A stretch of 41,554 nt of DNA from Planctomycetota bacterium. GTDB lineage: Bacteria; Planctomycetota; UBA1135. How positions within the stretch are numbered: position 1 is the first letter of the stretch; the number at the start of each line of letters is the position of its first letter. The DNA lies in contig JAJFFC010000009.1 in NCBI GenBank assembly GCA_021776795.1, positions 1-41,554 on the forward strand, written 5' to 3'. The translations under genes were made by a program, and so were the position numbers. The notes under the pieces were generated by a model. The model was given only the letters and a program-made list of their open reading frames with translations, ran no database searches and was not told the DNA's origin. Below, in pieces: positions 14,919-24,316 of the stretch.

Positions 14919-16382
14919 ATGCTCCTCTCAATCCTCACCTCCCTGGCTTTTGCTTGCCAAGCTCCTGTTGCGCCTACCCTTGTGGTGGAAGGCGGCGATG
15001 GAGTCACGAGCATCAACGGGGTCACCGTCTCCTCCGAGTTCGGTCCCATCATCGGCGAAGAAAAGGCTGTCTTGACTTCTCCTCCCAATGTCCCCGCTCC
15101 GATTGATCGCAATCACCCGACTAAGTTGATTGTCGACCTTGAGGTCCTAGAGTTTATCGCACCCATCGCCGATGGCGTCGATTACACCTTCTGGACTTTT
15201 GGCGGCACGGTGCCAGGTTCCTTCATCCGCACTCGCGTTGGCGATGTGGTGGAGTTCAACCTGCACAACAACCCTTCGAGCAAGATGCCTCACAACATCG
15301 ACCTCCACGCCGTGACCGGCCCTGGTGGTGGCGCTGCGGCATCCTTTACCGCCCCTGGCCACACCTCCCAGTTCTCCTTCCAGGTCACGAACCCTGGCCT
15401 TTACGTGTATCACTGCGCCACCGCGCCAGTGGGCATGCACATCGCCAACGGCATGTACGGCCTGATTCTGGTCGAGCCTGCCAAGGGAATGTCGCCAGTC
15501 GACAAGGAGTACTACATCATGCAAGGCGACTTCTACACCGAAGGCGCATACGGCGAGGCTGGCCTTCAGCCTTTCAGCATGAAGAAGGCTCTGCAAGAGA
15601 TTCCTGATTACGTTTTGTTCAACGGTTCGGTTGGCGCCATGGTTGGCGACAAGGCCATCACCGCCGAAGTTGGCGAATCCGTGCGCTTGTACGTCGGCAA
15701 CGGCGGCCCCAACTTGGTCAGCTCTTTCCACGTGATTGGCGAAATCTTTGACAACCTCTATGTCGAAGGTGGATCCTTGGTGAATCACAATGTACAAACC
15801 ACTTTGGTGCCTGCCGGTGGATCCGCCATCGCCGAGTTCGAAGTGGAAGTGCCTGGCACCTTCATCATTGTGGACCACAGCATCTTCCGTACCTTTAACA
15901 AAGGCGCCTTGGGCATGCTCAAAGTGACCGGTCCTGAAGATCTTCTGGTGTACTCCGGCAAGCAAGATGACCGCATTTACCAGCCAGAAGGTGGTGCTGT
16001 GCAAGAGATTCCTGCAGCAGAGGCCGCGAAGACTCCTACCACGCGCACTCTGGAAGAGCGCATGACTTTGGGTGAGCGTTCCTACAAGGTGAACTGCCTT
16101 GCTTGTCACCAGGCAAACGGCGAAGGCATTAAAGGCGCATTCCCGCCACTGGCCAAGTCTGATTACCTGATGGCCGACACCAAGCGCGCCATCGATGTCA
16201 TGCACAAAGGCCTGAGCGGTAAAATTACTGTGAATGGCGTCGAGTACAACGGTGTCATGCCTAAGGTCAACATGAATGACGATGAGATTGCCAGCGTCCT
16301 GACTTACATCCGCAACAGCTGGGGTAATGATGGCGGCAAAGTCACTCTGAAGGAAGTTCTAGAAGCCAAAGCGGCTCACTAA
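14919..16382 (+). CDS. nirK: NirK: copper nitrite reductase with C-terminal cytochrome c domain
   Basis: 487 residues with a signal-type N-terminus (1-14). Two cupredoxin domains carry all ligands: type 1 copper His125, Cys166, His174 and Met179; type 2 copper His130, His165 and His320; catalytic Asp128 and His271. The loop [18 protein letters not shown] is of the AniA (class II) type. After about residue 370 a cytochrome c domain with CLACH (393-397) and a late Met (MPKVNMND) is fused, an extension known in some NirK such as that of Ralstonia pickettii. The enzyme reduces nitrite to NO in the periplasm, and NOR next door removes the NO. The gene is 20 bp after norD. Confidence 0.96.
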   Translation: MLLSILTSLAFACQAPVAPTLVVEGGDGVTSINGVTVSSEFGPIIGEEKAVLTSPPNVPAPIDRNHPTKLIVDLEVLEFIAPIADGVDYTFWTFGGTVPGSFIRTRVGDVVEFNLHNNPSSKMPHNIDLHAVTGPGGGAAASFTAPGHTSQFSFQVTNPGLYVYHCATAPVGMHIANGMYGLILVEPAKGMSPVDKEYYIMQGDFYTEGAYGEAGLQPFSMKKALQEIPDYVLFNGSVGAMVGDKAITAEVGESVRLYVGNGGPNLVSSFHVIGEIFDNLYVEGGSLVNHNVQTTLVPAGGSAIAEFEVEVPGTFIIVDHSIFRTFNKGALGMLKVTGPEDLLVYSGKQDDRIYQPEGGAVQEIPAAEAAKTPTTRTLEERMTLGERSYKVNCLACHQANGEGIKGAFPPLAKSDYLMADTKRAIDVMHKGLSGKITVNGVEYNGVMPKVNMNDDEIASVLTYIRNSWGNDGGKVTLKEVLEAKAAH

Positions 16383-16388
16383 GTAACC

Positions 16389-17249
16389 ATGATTCTCCGC
16401 CTCTTGTTTGTTCCGCGTTCTGCTTGGGCGCCAGCCTGTCTGGCTCTGAGTTTGAGCATCCTGTCCTGCGCCGCGCCACCACCGCCCGAGCCAGAGACGG
16501 TCGTGGAACCCGCACAAGAGGCGGAGAATCTCACTCCACTGATTTCGATTGAGGCGGGAGGCTACCGACCTCTTTATCCCGGCGAAGGCGAACCGAAAGA
16601 AGTCGCCCGCCCTGCTTTCCTGCTCGAGGCCACTGCGGTCACCAACGCACAGTTTCTGGCCTTCGTGCGCGCCAATCCGAAATGGCAGCGCGCGAACGTG
16701 AGTCCGCTGATGGCAGACAGCAACTACCTACAACACTGGGATGGCAACTTGGCAATCCCCGCTGGTTCGGCGCAAGCTCCGGTCACTCGCGTGTCGTGGT
16801 TTGCCGCCCGCGCTTACGCGCAATGGATCGGAAGGCGTTTACCCACTCTTGCCGAATGGGAATCCATCGGCATGTCAAGCGACACCGCGGCTTATGGCCG
16901 CGAAGATCCGAACTACAACCAAGTCATTCTGAACTGGTACTCGCGGCCGACGCCCGAGTTCCCCGATGCTGTCGGCCAAAAAGTGCCGAACTACTTTGGC
17001 ATTTACGACATGCACGGCCTGATTTGGGAATGGGTCGAAGACTTCAACTCTTCCTTCGTTACTGGAGAATCGCGCGGCGACTCCGGCCTGGATCGCAACT
17101 TGTTCTGCGGTTCGGCCTCTGTCGGCGTTGCCGATCCTTCTGATTACGCCGCGTTCATGCGCTTTGCCTTCCGCAGCAGCCTGGAAGCCAGATTCACGGT
17201 GAACAACCTTGGCTTCCGCTGCGCTGCCGACTCCCCGACTGCCCCTTAA
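16389..17249 (+). CDS. nirV: NirV-like formylglycine-generating-enzyme-fold lipoprotein
   Basis: 286 residues with a lipoprotein-type signal ending LSILSCAA (Cys near 27), a proline/glutamate linker, then an FGE-sulfatase (SUMF1) domain: TAVTNAQFLAFV, PVTRVSWFAARAYAQWIGRR, LPTLAEWE, the NYFGIYDMHGLIWEWVEDF signature and the C-terminal NNLGFRCAAD. NirV proteins accompany nirK in many denitrifiers; their role is not settled. The active-site cysteine pair of true formylglycine-generating enzymes is not evident, so sulfatase modification is unlikely. It is 6 bp after nirK and 4 bp before sco. Confidence 0.88.
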   Translation: MILRLLFVPRSAWAPACLALSLSILSCAAPPPPEPETVVEPAQEAENLTPLISIEAGGYRPLYPGEGEPKEVARPAFLLEATAVTNAQFLAFVRANPKWQRANVSPLMADSNYLQHWDGNLAIPAGSAQAPVTRVSWFAARAYAQWIGRRLPTLAEWESIGMSSDTAAYGREDPNYNQVILNWYSRPTPEFPDAVGQKVPNYFGIYDMHGLIWEWVEDFNSSFVTGESRGDSGLDRNLFCGSASVGVADPSDYAAFMRFAFRSSLEARFTVNNLGFRCAADSPTAP

Positions 17250-17253
17250 CCCC

Positions 17254-17868
17254 ATGAAAACTCTCTTCACGCTTTCTCTGCTCGTCATTCTGGGCGCTTG
17301 CGCTGTTCCTCCTCAAGAGGACACGGCGTCATGCTGCGAAGAAGACGCGCCCATGGCCAGCATGGCTCCTCTGAATGAGGAATCGCTCTATCACTTCGAT
17401 GTCACCTGGACCGACCAGGCGGCGGAGCAGCGCACCCTGGCTGATTTTCGCGGCGAAGTGGTGGTCACGGCCATGGTCTTTACCCATTGCCAATACGCCT
17501 GCCCGATGATTCTCTCGGACCTCAAGAGCATCGAATCCGCGCTGGCGCCCGAGGTTCGCGACGAAGTGCGATGGCTTCTGGTCTCCATGGATAGCGAACG
17601 CGATCAACCACCTGTGCTCGCGGCCTACGCCGAGAACAATCACCTCGATACCACCCATTGGACCTTGCTCCACGGCGAAGACTATGCCGTGCGCACCATT
17701 GCCGCCGCACTGGGTGTCAACTACGTCAAAGATTCCAAAGGCAACTTCTCACACAGCAATGTGATTAGCGTGCTCGATCGCGAGGGCGAGTTGGCTTTCC
17801 AGCTCGAGGGTCTCAAGGCCGATGCCGCACCTTGTGTGGCGGCAATTGAAGAGGCGGTGCAGCCTTAA
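17254..17868 (+). CDS. sco: SCO1/SenC family copper chaperone
   Basis: 204 residues. Lipobox LGAC (Cys16) follows a short hydrophobic signal. The thioredoxin-fold domain has the copper site CQYAC (Cys79, Cys83) with His167 in FSHSN. SCO proteins deliver copper to, or keep reduced the thiols of, copper enzymes in the periplasm. As the last gene of the operon it probably serves copper loading of NirK. A short CC pair (27-28) lies in the linker. The stop overlaps by 4 nt the stop of the convergent purine nucleoside phosphorylase gene. Confidence 0.93.
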   Translation: MKTLFTLSLLVILGACAVPPQEDTASCCEEDAPMASMAPLNEESLYHFDVTWTDQAAEQRTLADFRGEVVVTAMVFTHCQYACPMILSDLKSIESALAPEVRDEVRWLLVSMDSERDQPPVLAAYAENNHLDTTHWTLLHGEDYAVRTIAAALGVNYVKDSKGNFSHSNVISVLDREGELAFQLEGLKADAAPCVAAIEEAVQP

Positions 17869-18710
17869 GCTCCAGCGGCATGCAGCGCAGCGGCCAAAGC
17901 TTCGGCGGCCGCCTCGCCATGAGCTTGGGCGGTCTCCAACACCTCTTCATGACTCGGTTGACTGCCCTCTAAACCGGCGGCGAGATTGGTCATCATGGAC
18001 ATGGCCAGGACCTCGGCACCGAGCGCCTTTGCCGCAATCGCCTCCGGCACGGTGCTCATGCCGACGGCATCTGCGCCCAACTGGCGCAACAGCTGCACCT
18101 CGGCGGGAGTTTCATAAGAGGGGCCGGGCATGGCTACATAAATGCCCTGCTCAACCTGCGGTTGCGCCGCAATCAGGCGCTCGCGCCAGGCTGGCGAGTA
18201 CAGATCGACCAGATTCACGAACTCCGGGCCGATGCCACAGTTCTGCCCCCCGGTCAGGGGGTTGGGCAGGCCAAAGTTGATGTGGTCGGTCAGCGCCATC
18301 AGGGTTCCTGGTTGCCAATCGCCACGCAAGGAGCCTGCCGCGTTGAGCAGGAGCATATGCGGGGTGCCCCAGCGGCACAGAGCGCGCACCCCGCGGACGA
18401 CCTCGGCAATGGGACGGCCCTCATAGCAGTGAACGCGGCCCTCACACAGTGCCACGCGGCGCTGAGGGCCCTTCTCGCTGGCCGGAAGGGTGCCCAGCAC
18501 CAAGCTAGCGCCATGTCCGGCCACGGCAGGAGTTGGCCAATTATCTAACCCACGTAAGTCAATCTCCTCCGTATTCTCCAATAGCCCCTGGGCCCGTTCC
18601 TTCCAGCCAGAGCCGAGCACCACCGCCACATCGGGCGGAGTGCCCAACCAGCGCTGCAGGATTTCCACAAGGGCATCGACTTTGGTGCATTCTTCGAACA
18701 TCACAGCCAT
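17865..18710 (-). CDS. punA: Purine nucleoside phosphorylase (trimeric type)
   Basis: 281 residues. The protein cleaves purine (deoxy)nucleosides with phosphate to free base and pentose-1-phosphate. Family motifs in order are VVLGSGW (phosphate loop), GRVHCYEG, LLLNAAGSL, LTDHINFGLPNPLTG, MPGPSYETPAEV and GADAVGMSTVPEAIAA, all typical of the PNP/MTAP class. The N-terminal ATG at 18710 is used, with another Met two codons on. No partner genes of salvage lie next to it, though a nucleoside transporter is encoded 6 kb away. Confidence 0.95.
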   Translation of the reverse strand: MAVMFEECTKVDALVEILQRWLGTPPDVAVVLGSGWKERAQGLLENTEEIDLRGLDNWPTPAVAGHGASLVLGTLPASEKGPQRRVALCEGRVHCYEGRPIAEVVRGVRALCRWGTPHMLLLNAAGSLRGDWQPGTLMALTDHINFGLPNPLTGGQNCGIGPEFVNLVDLYSPAWRERLIAAQPQVEQGIYVAMPGPSYETPAEVQLLRQLGADAVGMSTVPEAIAAKALGAEVLAMSMMTNLAAGLEGSQPSHEEVLETAQAHGEAAAEALAAALHAAGA

Positions 18711-18731
18711 CCTAGACCCGCCGACTCACTC

Positions 18732-19541
18732 ATGAGCACACTCGCCCCCCGCTTTCTTTTTGCCTCCGCCGCGTTGACCGCGGCAGTTTCTTGCTCTTTG
18801 GTGATCGATAGTTGGCAAGAAAAAGCCACTCGCACAGACATGCTGGAGCACCCGGCAGGCAGCGCGAATAGCCTGCGCATCGACGGCTTCAATGGCGACA
18901 TCGTGGTCACCTCTGCCCCGGGTATCCGCAGCCTCAGCGGCGGCGCCCGCCTTTACGCTCGTGGCGCAAGCAAAGATGCCGCCGATGCCCGCCTTGCCGA
19001 AATGACCTGGTCGTGGGAACAAGACGGAAGCACATTAGTGCTCACACTAAGCAAGCCCAGTGGCGGCTCGAATAATGCGGGTAGTTCGCTCGACAATCTT
19101 CTGGTTCCGGAAGGCTGGAACGTCGACATCAATAGCTCCAACGGTAGTGTTTCCGTCGGCGCCGGCTTCGAGCGCGTTTTGGTGTATTCCAGTAACGGCA
19201 ACATTGAAGCCACCGGCGATGGCCAAGTGCGCCTGCGCAGCTCCAACGGGCGCATTAGCTACGCCGGTGCGTCGCAAGATTTCAATTTGCGCTCGAGCAA
19301 TGGCGGAGTCGATCTCCATCTGCAAGGTGATTGGAGTGGCAATGGCTATGTCGACACCAGCAACGGCAGCATTTCTGTTCGCTGCGACGGCACTCTTGCC
19401 GCTGCTCTCGAAACCGATACCTCCAACGGCAAGACCAAGGTCTATGGCCCCACGCCAACGCCCCACGCTTCTGGCGGTGGCGGCTTGCTGCGACTGGATA
19501 CGAGCAACGGCAATATCAGCATCACCCACGCCGAAAACTAG
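18732..19541 (+). CDS. DUF4097-type repeat lipoprotein
   Basis: 269 residues. A hydrophobic start ending in AVSCSL suggests a lipoprotein. The body is a beta-solenoid-like chain of short strands marked by a recurring S/T-S-N-G tetrad (DINSSNGSVS, YSSNGNIEA, LRSSNGRIS, RSSNGGVD, DTSNGSIS, DTSNGKTK, DTSNGNIS), the pattern of DUF4097 adhesin-like domains. A cell-surface or periplasmic location is likely; the function is unknown. It starts 21 bp from the divergent PNP gene, so both promoters must overlap the coding starts. A strong hairpin follows its stop. Confidence 0.85.
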   Translation: MSTLAPRFLFASAALTAAVSCSLVIDSWQEKATRTDMLEHPAGSANSLRIDGFNGDIVVTSAPGIRSLSGGARLYARGASKDAADARLAEMTWSWEQDGSTLVLTLSKPSGGSNNAGSSLDNLLVPEGWNVDINSSNGSVSVGAGFERVLVYSSNGNIEATGDGQVRLRSSNGRISYAGASQDFNLRSSNGGVDLHLQGDWSGNGYVDTSNGSISVRCDGTLAAALETDTSNGKTKVYGPTPTPHASGGGGLLRLDTSNGNISITHAEN

Positions 19542-19569
19542 GCACCAAGTCCGGTCGAAGGACCTAAAT

Positions 19570-19617
19570 GGGTTCAGGAGAGTTCTATCCGCTGATAGAA
19601 TGACTCTCCCCTGACCC
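19570..19617 (+). terminator. Long hairpin between the DUF4097 and HEAT/VWA genes
   Basis: GGGTTCAGGAGAGTTCTATC, loop CGCT, and the complementary GATAGAATGACTCTCC followed by CCTGACCC form a stem of about 20 bp with small internal bulges. It is 28 bp after the DUF4097 stop and ends 5 bp before the next ATG. No U-tract follows, so it may act as a terminator, a leader attenuator, or a structure that hides the start of the HEAT/VWA gene. Confidence 0.55.
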
Positions 19618-19622
19618 TTCCC

Positions 19623-22430
19623 ATGCTCGGGCTCCCTTCCCTTCTGACCCTGGCCCTGTGCGCAAGTCCCGCCGCAGCGTGCCCCTCCGCCCCACCTCAA
19701 GATCCCGCCGCCGAAGTTGTGGCGCGGACTCGCTGGTTGCAGGGCACCATTTTGCCGCTCGAACCGCGCATGGTTCCGGTGATGCCCCAACCGCCAGAGG
19801 GCGTCGATGCTCCTCCTGGAATCAAGGTTGCGGAGTACGCACAGATTGCCTTCGGCGACCAGCAGACTTGCGTGGTGACCCTGGACGCCTTCCCTGACAA
19901 GGAAGGGCTGTGGATCGACGACAAACTCGACGGCCACTTCCGCAATGATGCTCGAGTGTTGTGGGAACAAGGTGCTGTGAAGTGGAAACTGAGCCACAAG
20001 ATTGCCGTGCCTTATGCTCAAGAGCCAAGGGCCGTTTCTGTTCCGCTGCATTTCGAATTCTCGAAATTGAAGAAGGATGAGCTCGGGGTCATTGCCGAGG
20101 TGTATAAGGCTGGGGAAGTCGAGCTGCAGCAGCGCGTGCACTCCTTTGTGGTGATTGACCTCAACTCCACCCTTCAGTTTGATGCGGAAGAAGGCATTGT
20201 GATGCTGTTGGACCGCAACAGTGATGGGCGCTTCCAGGCGGAGGAGGGCAGCTCCGAGTATTTCCGCCCTGGCGAGACTTTCTCGCTTGGCGAAACCTCT
20301 TACCGCTTTGTCGTACGCGACCCGGCCGGTGCAGAAGTGGCCTTTCGGCCGATTGGCGAGGCGCGCACGGCGAGCAAAGTTTCCTGGATTGCCGAAGAAG
20401 CGCCACCGACTGGCGTGGTTGTCGAGCCGGTCGAGGAAAGCTTCGAAACTCTGAAACAGCGCCTGGACGACGCCATCGATGCCGGTCGCGGGAAAATGGC
20501 CCCGACCGCAGAAGCCATCGGCACTTTGGGCACCGAGGAGGCCTTTGTCTATCTCGAAAAGATTGCGCGCAGCAAAAAGCAAAAAACTCTGCTGCGTAGT
20601 AAAGCGATTGAAGCACTTGGTCAATCGGCTTATCTCGAATACGGCGCGAAGGTCAAACGCTTTGCTCTCGACAAGGACCCGGTGATTGCCAAAGCCGGAA
20701 TCAAAGCCCTGCATGCCATGGGCTGGCCGGAGCGTGAAGAGGTGTACGCGAAGCAAAGCGGCAACCGCAATGACTCGATTGCGCGCACCGCCGCGATCTA
20801 TTTGGCATACCTGACCACCCCGACTGCCGTGGAATCGGTCAGCGAATTAATTGCCAACAGCAGGACCGAGCGCGAAGTTCGTTTGGGTGCTTATCAATCA
20901 CTGCGCACCCACCCCAAGGGCCCGCCCCTGAGCGGCATGCTTGCCGCAGCCAGCGCCGAGTATCCGCCCCTTGCCGCACTCGGACTCGAAGACCTGTTCT
21001 TACTCGATCCGAAGGCCGCCGCCGAGTTAGCACGCGAAGCTGCAGCGCAACGCACCCACACCCCTGCGCAATACGAAGCCATCATTCGAGTTCTTGGTTC
21101 GGTTGCCGATGCCGAGTCCATTCGCAGTTTGCTGGAAATGGACACCAGCGGCAAGGCAGTTCCACGCAGTCAAATCCGCAAGCTCTTGGGCACTCTCCGT
21201 GACCCGGAAGTGGTTCCCACGATTGTCGAAAGTTTTGGCAGTCGAGAGCTTTCTGAACGTCAACTCGCGGCATCGATCCTCGGCAGAATTACTCTTCCCG
21301 AATCGGCGACGGCCTTGGCCGAGCAACTGAGCGCTGAGAAAGACGAAAATGTCGAGCTCACCATTCTCGAAGCCCTGGGTCGCTTGCCCTTCCCGCAGAG
21401 CATCGACGCCTTGATCAAGCTGGCGAAGCAAAATGGCGCCAATCATGTATTAGCGGTGCAGGCGCTTGGCGCCGTTGGCTATGGCGATGAAGGCGCCCGC
21501 GCCTATCTCACCGAGCTCTTGTCCACCAGCGAATGGCAAAGCCGGATTCCCGCCATTCAAGCGGCGGCAAAAACAGGCGACAGTGCACTCGGCGAGCAGA
21601 TGTTGCTGAGTTTGTCGCATGAAGAGTGGCCGGTGCGTTTGGCCGCGATCGAAGGCCTCGCCCACTTGCGCGACAAGCGTTGGATTGGCCCTTTGATTGC
21701 GCATCTTGATCAAGAGCCGCGCTTGCGTCTGCGCTTGGCCCTGGGCCAAACCCTGTTCCAGTTGACCGGCCAAAGCGCCTACTGGGATGCTGACACCTGG
21801 AAAGCATGGTGGGAACGCGCTGAATCTGGCTACCAAGTTTCGCCGATTCCACCGCAACCGCCTGAGAACACTGGCGGCGACACGGTGGTTGGTACCTTCT
21901 ACGGCCTACGCCTGGAATCCGACAGCGTCATCTTCGTAATTGACAAGTCTGGCTCAATGCAAGCCTTAGGCAATCCTGGCACCGGCGATCAAGCTCGCAG
22001 TCGCAACCGCCTAGTCGAAGCGGTCGATGAAGTCTTTACTGCAGCCGCTGGCTTGGCCGACGAAGACCAAATTAATGTGATTATGTTCTCGAGTGGCGTG
22101 CGGGCGTGGAAGAAGAGTTTGTCAGCTTTGAGCGAGCGCAATCGCGAAAGCTTGAGCGGATTCCTCAAGAAGCAGCGCCCAGACGGTGGCACCAACGTGT
22201 TTGATGCCCTAGAAGAAGCCATCTTGACCGATGGCGTCGACAAGATTCTGCTTCTTTCCGATGGCGAACCTACAGAAGGTCGCTTCATTGCCCAAGAGGA
22301 CATTCTGCGTGAGGTGCGCAAGCTCAATGCCACCAAGCGCATTGCCATCGACACGATTTCTCTCGGTGGGGAGTCGCGCTTGTTGCGGCTTTTGGCAGAG
22401 GAGAATGAAGGCACGTACATTAGCCGCTGA
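19623..22430 (+). CDS. Secreted HEAT-repeat protein with C-terminal von Willebrand factor A domain
   Basis: 935 residues. The signal peptide is about 1-20 (LTLALCASPAAACPS). The N-terminal third (30-270) is a beta-rich domain with an EF-hand-like DRNSDGRFQAEEG loop. From about 280 to 720 come helical HEAT-like repeats (IGTLGTEEAFVYLEKIA, LASILGRITLPESATAL and others). The C-terminus is a VWA domain with the complete MIDAS motif DKSGS at 774-778, GGTNVFDALEEA and LLLSDGEPTEG. HEAT plus VWA proteins of this size are common in Planctomycetota; they are thought to work in extracytoplasmic protein assembly. It may be translated together with the two downstream metal transporters (gaps 2 bp each). 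Confidence 0.9.
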   Translation: MLGLPSLLTLALCASPAAACPSAPPQDPAAEVVARTRWLQGTILPLEPRMVPVMPQPPEGVDAPPGIKVAEYAQIAFGDQQTCVVTLDAFPDKEGLWIDDKLDGHFRNDARVLWEQGAVKWKLSHKIAVPYAQEPRAVSVPLHFEFSKLKKDELGVIAEVYKAGEVELQQRVHSFVVIDLNSTLQFDAEEGIVMLLDRNSDGRFQAEEGSSEYFRPGETFSLGETSYRFVVRDPAGAEVAFRPIGEARTASKVSWIAEEAPPTGVVVEPVEESFETLKQRLDDAIDAGRGKMAPTAEAIGTLGTEEAFVYLEKIARSKKQKTLLRSKAIEALGQSAYLEYGAKVKRFALDKDPVIAKAGIKALHAMGWPEREEVYAKQSGNRNDSIARTAAIYLAYLTTPTAVESVSELIANSRTEREVRLGAYQSLRTHPKGPPLSGMLAAASAEYPPLAALGLEDLFLLDPKAAAELAREAAAQRTHTPAQYEAIIRVLGSVADAESIRSLLEMDTSGKAVPRSQIRKLLGTLRDPEVVPTIVESFGSRELSERQLAASILGRITLPESATALAEQLSAEKDENVELTILEALGRLPFPQSIDALIKLAKQNGANHVLAVQALGAVGYGDEGARAYLTELLSTSEWQSRIPAIQAAAKTGDSALGEQMLLSLSHEEWPVRLAAIEGLAHLRDKRWIGPLIAHLDQEPRLRLRLALGQTLFQLTGQSAYWDADTWKAWWERAESGYQVSPIPPQPPENTGGDTVVGTFYGLRLESDSVIFVIDKSGSMQALGNPGTGDQARSRNRLVEAVDEVFTAAAGLADEDQINVIMFSSGVRAWKKSLSALSERNRESLSGFLKKQRPDGGTNVFDALEEAILTDGVDKILLLSDGEPTEGRFIAQEDILREVRKLNATKRIAIDTISLGGESRLLRLLAEENEGTYISR

Positions 22431-22432
22431 AC

Positions 22433-23206
22433 ATGCTTGCCCCTGACACCGCCCCCGCCGATCCGCTCGTTCGCGGATTCGTGATTTTAGCGGTGGGCTT
22501 GGCTGGCGGCTTCTTACCGATGCTGACCAAGTGGACGGACCGCCGTCTGCATGCAGCTCTAGCACTATCCACCGGCATCTTTTTGGGTGCGGTGTTTTTG
22601 CACATGCTGCCAGCCTTGCCCGAAGCCAGTCACCATGTCGGTGGCGAACATGACATGGAAGGCATTTGGTTGTGGTGCTTTGTATTGCTCGGAGTCCTGG
22701 CGGTATACCTTTTGGAGTCTCTGGTCTTCCGCACTCACGACCACGATGATCTCCACCGCCACCGCGCCGTCGGCTACGCCAGTTTCTTTGGCCTATCCCT
22801 GCACGCACTCACCACGGGATTAGGTTTGTCCGCTGCGGAAGTCGGTGGAACGGCAATGGCCACGCCGGTATTCGTCGCGATCATTGCGCATAAAGCCTTC
22901 GAGAGCTTTTCACTGATGTCAGTGTTCGAGCTGGCGCATTTCCCACGCAAACGCGTCTTTACCTTTCTTGGGGTGTTCGCACTGATCACTCCACTCGGAG
23001 TTTGGGGTGGCGCTTTGTTGTTCCCGATGCTCGGCCCCACTGGCATGTCGGTGGCGATGGCTTTGGCCGCAGGCACCTTCCTTTATGTTTGCCTGAGCGA
23101 ACTGCTGCCTGAAGTCTTCCACCATCGCGAAGACAGCCTGGCCAAAATTTTGCTGCTGGCCACAGGAATCGGTGTCATGGCGGCAATTGGCGTCCTAGAA
23201 CATTAA
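22433..23206 (+). CDS. ZIP-family metal transporter
   Basis: 257 residues and about eight membrane segments. Characteristic ZIP helices IV and V are present: SLHALTTGLGLSAA and IAIIAHKAFESFSLMSVF, holding the His and Glu residues of the binuclear metal site. A His/Asp-rich cytoplasmic loop (FRTHDHDDLHRHR, about 101-113) lies between helices III and IV, as usual. The protein moves Zn2+ or other divalent metals into the cytoplasm. It starts 2 bp after the VWA gene and ends 2 bp before the efflux permease, so zinc homeostasis seems to be the theme of this operon. Confidence 0.92.
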   Translation: MLAPDTAPADPLVRGFVILAVGLAGGFLPMLTKWTDRRLHAALALSTGIFLGAVFLHMLPALPEASHHVGGEHDMEGIWLWCFVLLGVLAVYLLESLVFRTHDHDDLHRHRAVGYASFFGLSLHALTTGLGLSAAEVGGTAMATPVFVAIIAHKAFESFSLMSVFELAHFPRKRVFTFLGVFALITPLGVWGGALLFPMLGPTGMSVAMALAAGTFLYVCLSELLPEVFHHREDSLAKILLLATGIGVMAAIGVLEH

Positions 23207-23208
23207 TC

Positions 23209-24297
23209 ATGCTGGCCTTCCTTCAGGACTGGATCCTTGCGATTTGGGGGATTCTCGCCGAGTCTGGCCCATGGCTATTGATTGGCTTCTTTGTCGCCGG
23301 CGTACTCAAGGTTTGGATCCCCACCAACCGCGTCATGCGCCACCTCGGCCACGACGACTTCCCTTCGGTGTTCAAGGCTGCGGTGTTGGGTGCACCACTT
23401 CCGCTGTGTTCCTGCGCGGTGATTCCTACCGCAGCTGGTTTACGAGAGGCCGGCGCGAGCAAAGGCGCCACCACTTCCTTCTTAATTGCCACCCCGGAAA
23501 CAGGGGTGGATTCGCTCGGCATCACTTGGGCCCTAATGGACCCCATCATGACCGTGCTACGACCCTTCGCCGCGATCTTCACCGCGATTGTGTCCGGGAG
23601 TTTGGTCAATGGCTTAGTCAAACGCGGTAAAGCCACCGGTGGCGAAGAAGCCGAGCCGGTGAAATCTTGCTGTGCATCTCAAGGCGGGTCGGAACAGGTG
23701 GCGGCACAAGATGCTGTCGAAGCATCACCAGAGGGCTCTCGCTTCCGCCGCGCCTTTAGCTTCGCCTACGGCAAGTTGATGGAAGACCTCACGCCGTGGT
23801 TCTTACTCGGCTTTTTGCTTTCGGGTTTAATCACCGTGCTGGTCCCCGAAGATTTCTTCGGCGGGCGTTACACCACCGGCATCTTGGCCATGCTGGCCAT
23901 GTTGGTGCTTTCTATGCCGATGTACATCTGCGCCACCGCAAGCACGCCGATTGCCGCAGCCCTGGTCGCCAAAGGATTGGATCCGGGTGCAGCCTTGGTG
24001 CTGTTACTCGCCGGCCCTGCCACCAACCTCACCACCATCTTGGTCGTGCGCCGCTTCCTTGGCGGCCCCGTCCTCAAGATGTACTTGTTTGCGCTGGTGG
24101 TCTGCTCTCTTGCGCTTGGCTTCTTCGCCAACGCGCTCTACGGTTGGCTCGACATCGACCTGCGCACCGTAGTGCCCGATGTCATGACCATGGAGCATGG
24201 AATGATTGCGGTAACCAGCGGCATTATCTTGAGTATGCTCCTTGCTTGGCATGCTTGGCGCCTATGGGTGGCGCCACGCCTGCGTCAGGCCGCTTAA
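23209..24297 (+). CDS. SO_0444/YraQ-type permease, probable Cu/Zn efflux transporter
   Basis: 362 residues, about ten membrane segments in two homologous halves. The first half has the diagnostic GAPLPLCSCAVIPTAAGLRE and TPETGVDSLGITWALMDP; the second has MPMYICATASTPIAAALVAKGLDPGAALV and GPATNLTTI in two stretches. These define the YraQ/DUF318 permease family, in which the SO_0444 group is annotated for Cu/Zn efflux. The cytoplasmic linker (about 145-175) contains a CC pair (KSCCAS) that could bind metal. Transport substrate is inferred from family and from the ZIP gene next to it. Confidence 0.9.
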   Translation: MLAFLQDWILAIWGILAESGPWLLIGFFVAGVLKVWIPTNRVMRHLGHDDFPSVFKAAVLGAPLPLCSCAVIPTAAGLREAGASKGATTSFLIATPETGVDSLGITWALMDPIMTVLRPFAAIFTAIVSGSLVNGLVKRGKATGGEEAEPVKSCCASQGGSEQVAAQDAVEASPEGSRFRRAFSFAYGKLMEDLTPWFLLGFLLSGLITVLVPEDFFGGRYTTGILAMLAMLVLSMPMYICATASTPIAAALVAKGLDPGAALVLLLAGPATNLTTILVVRRFLGGPVLKMYLFALVVCSLALGFFANALYGWLDIDLRTVVPDVMTMEHGMIAVTSGIILSMLLAWHAWRLWVAPRLRQAA

Positions 24298-24316
24298 CCC
24301 CATCGTGTCCCGACTC

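Noticed and set aside
15147..16205. Long minus-strand open frame inside nirK
   Set aside because: nirK has all copper ligands and its fused heme motif; the antisense frame has no recognisable content.
19047..20756. Long minus-strand open frame (569 codons) across the DUF4097 and HEAT/VWA genes
   Set aside because: It is antisense to two well-supported genes, has no domain, and such frames arise from codon bias in GC-rich genes.
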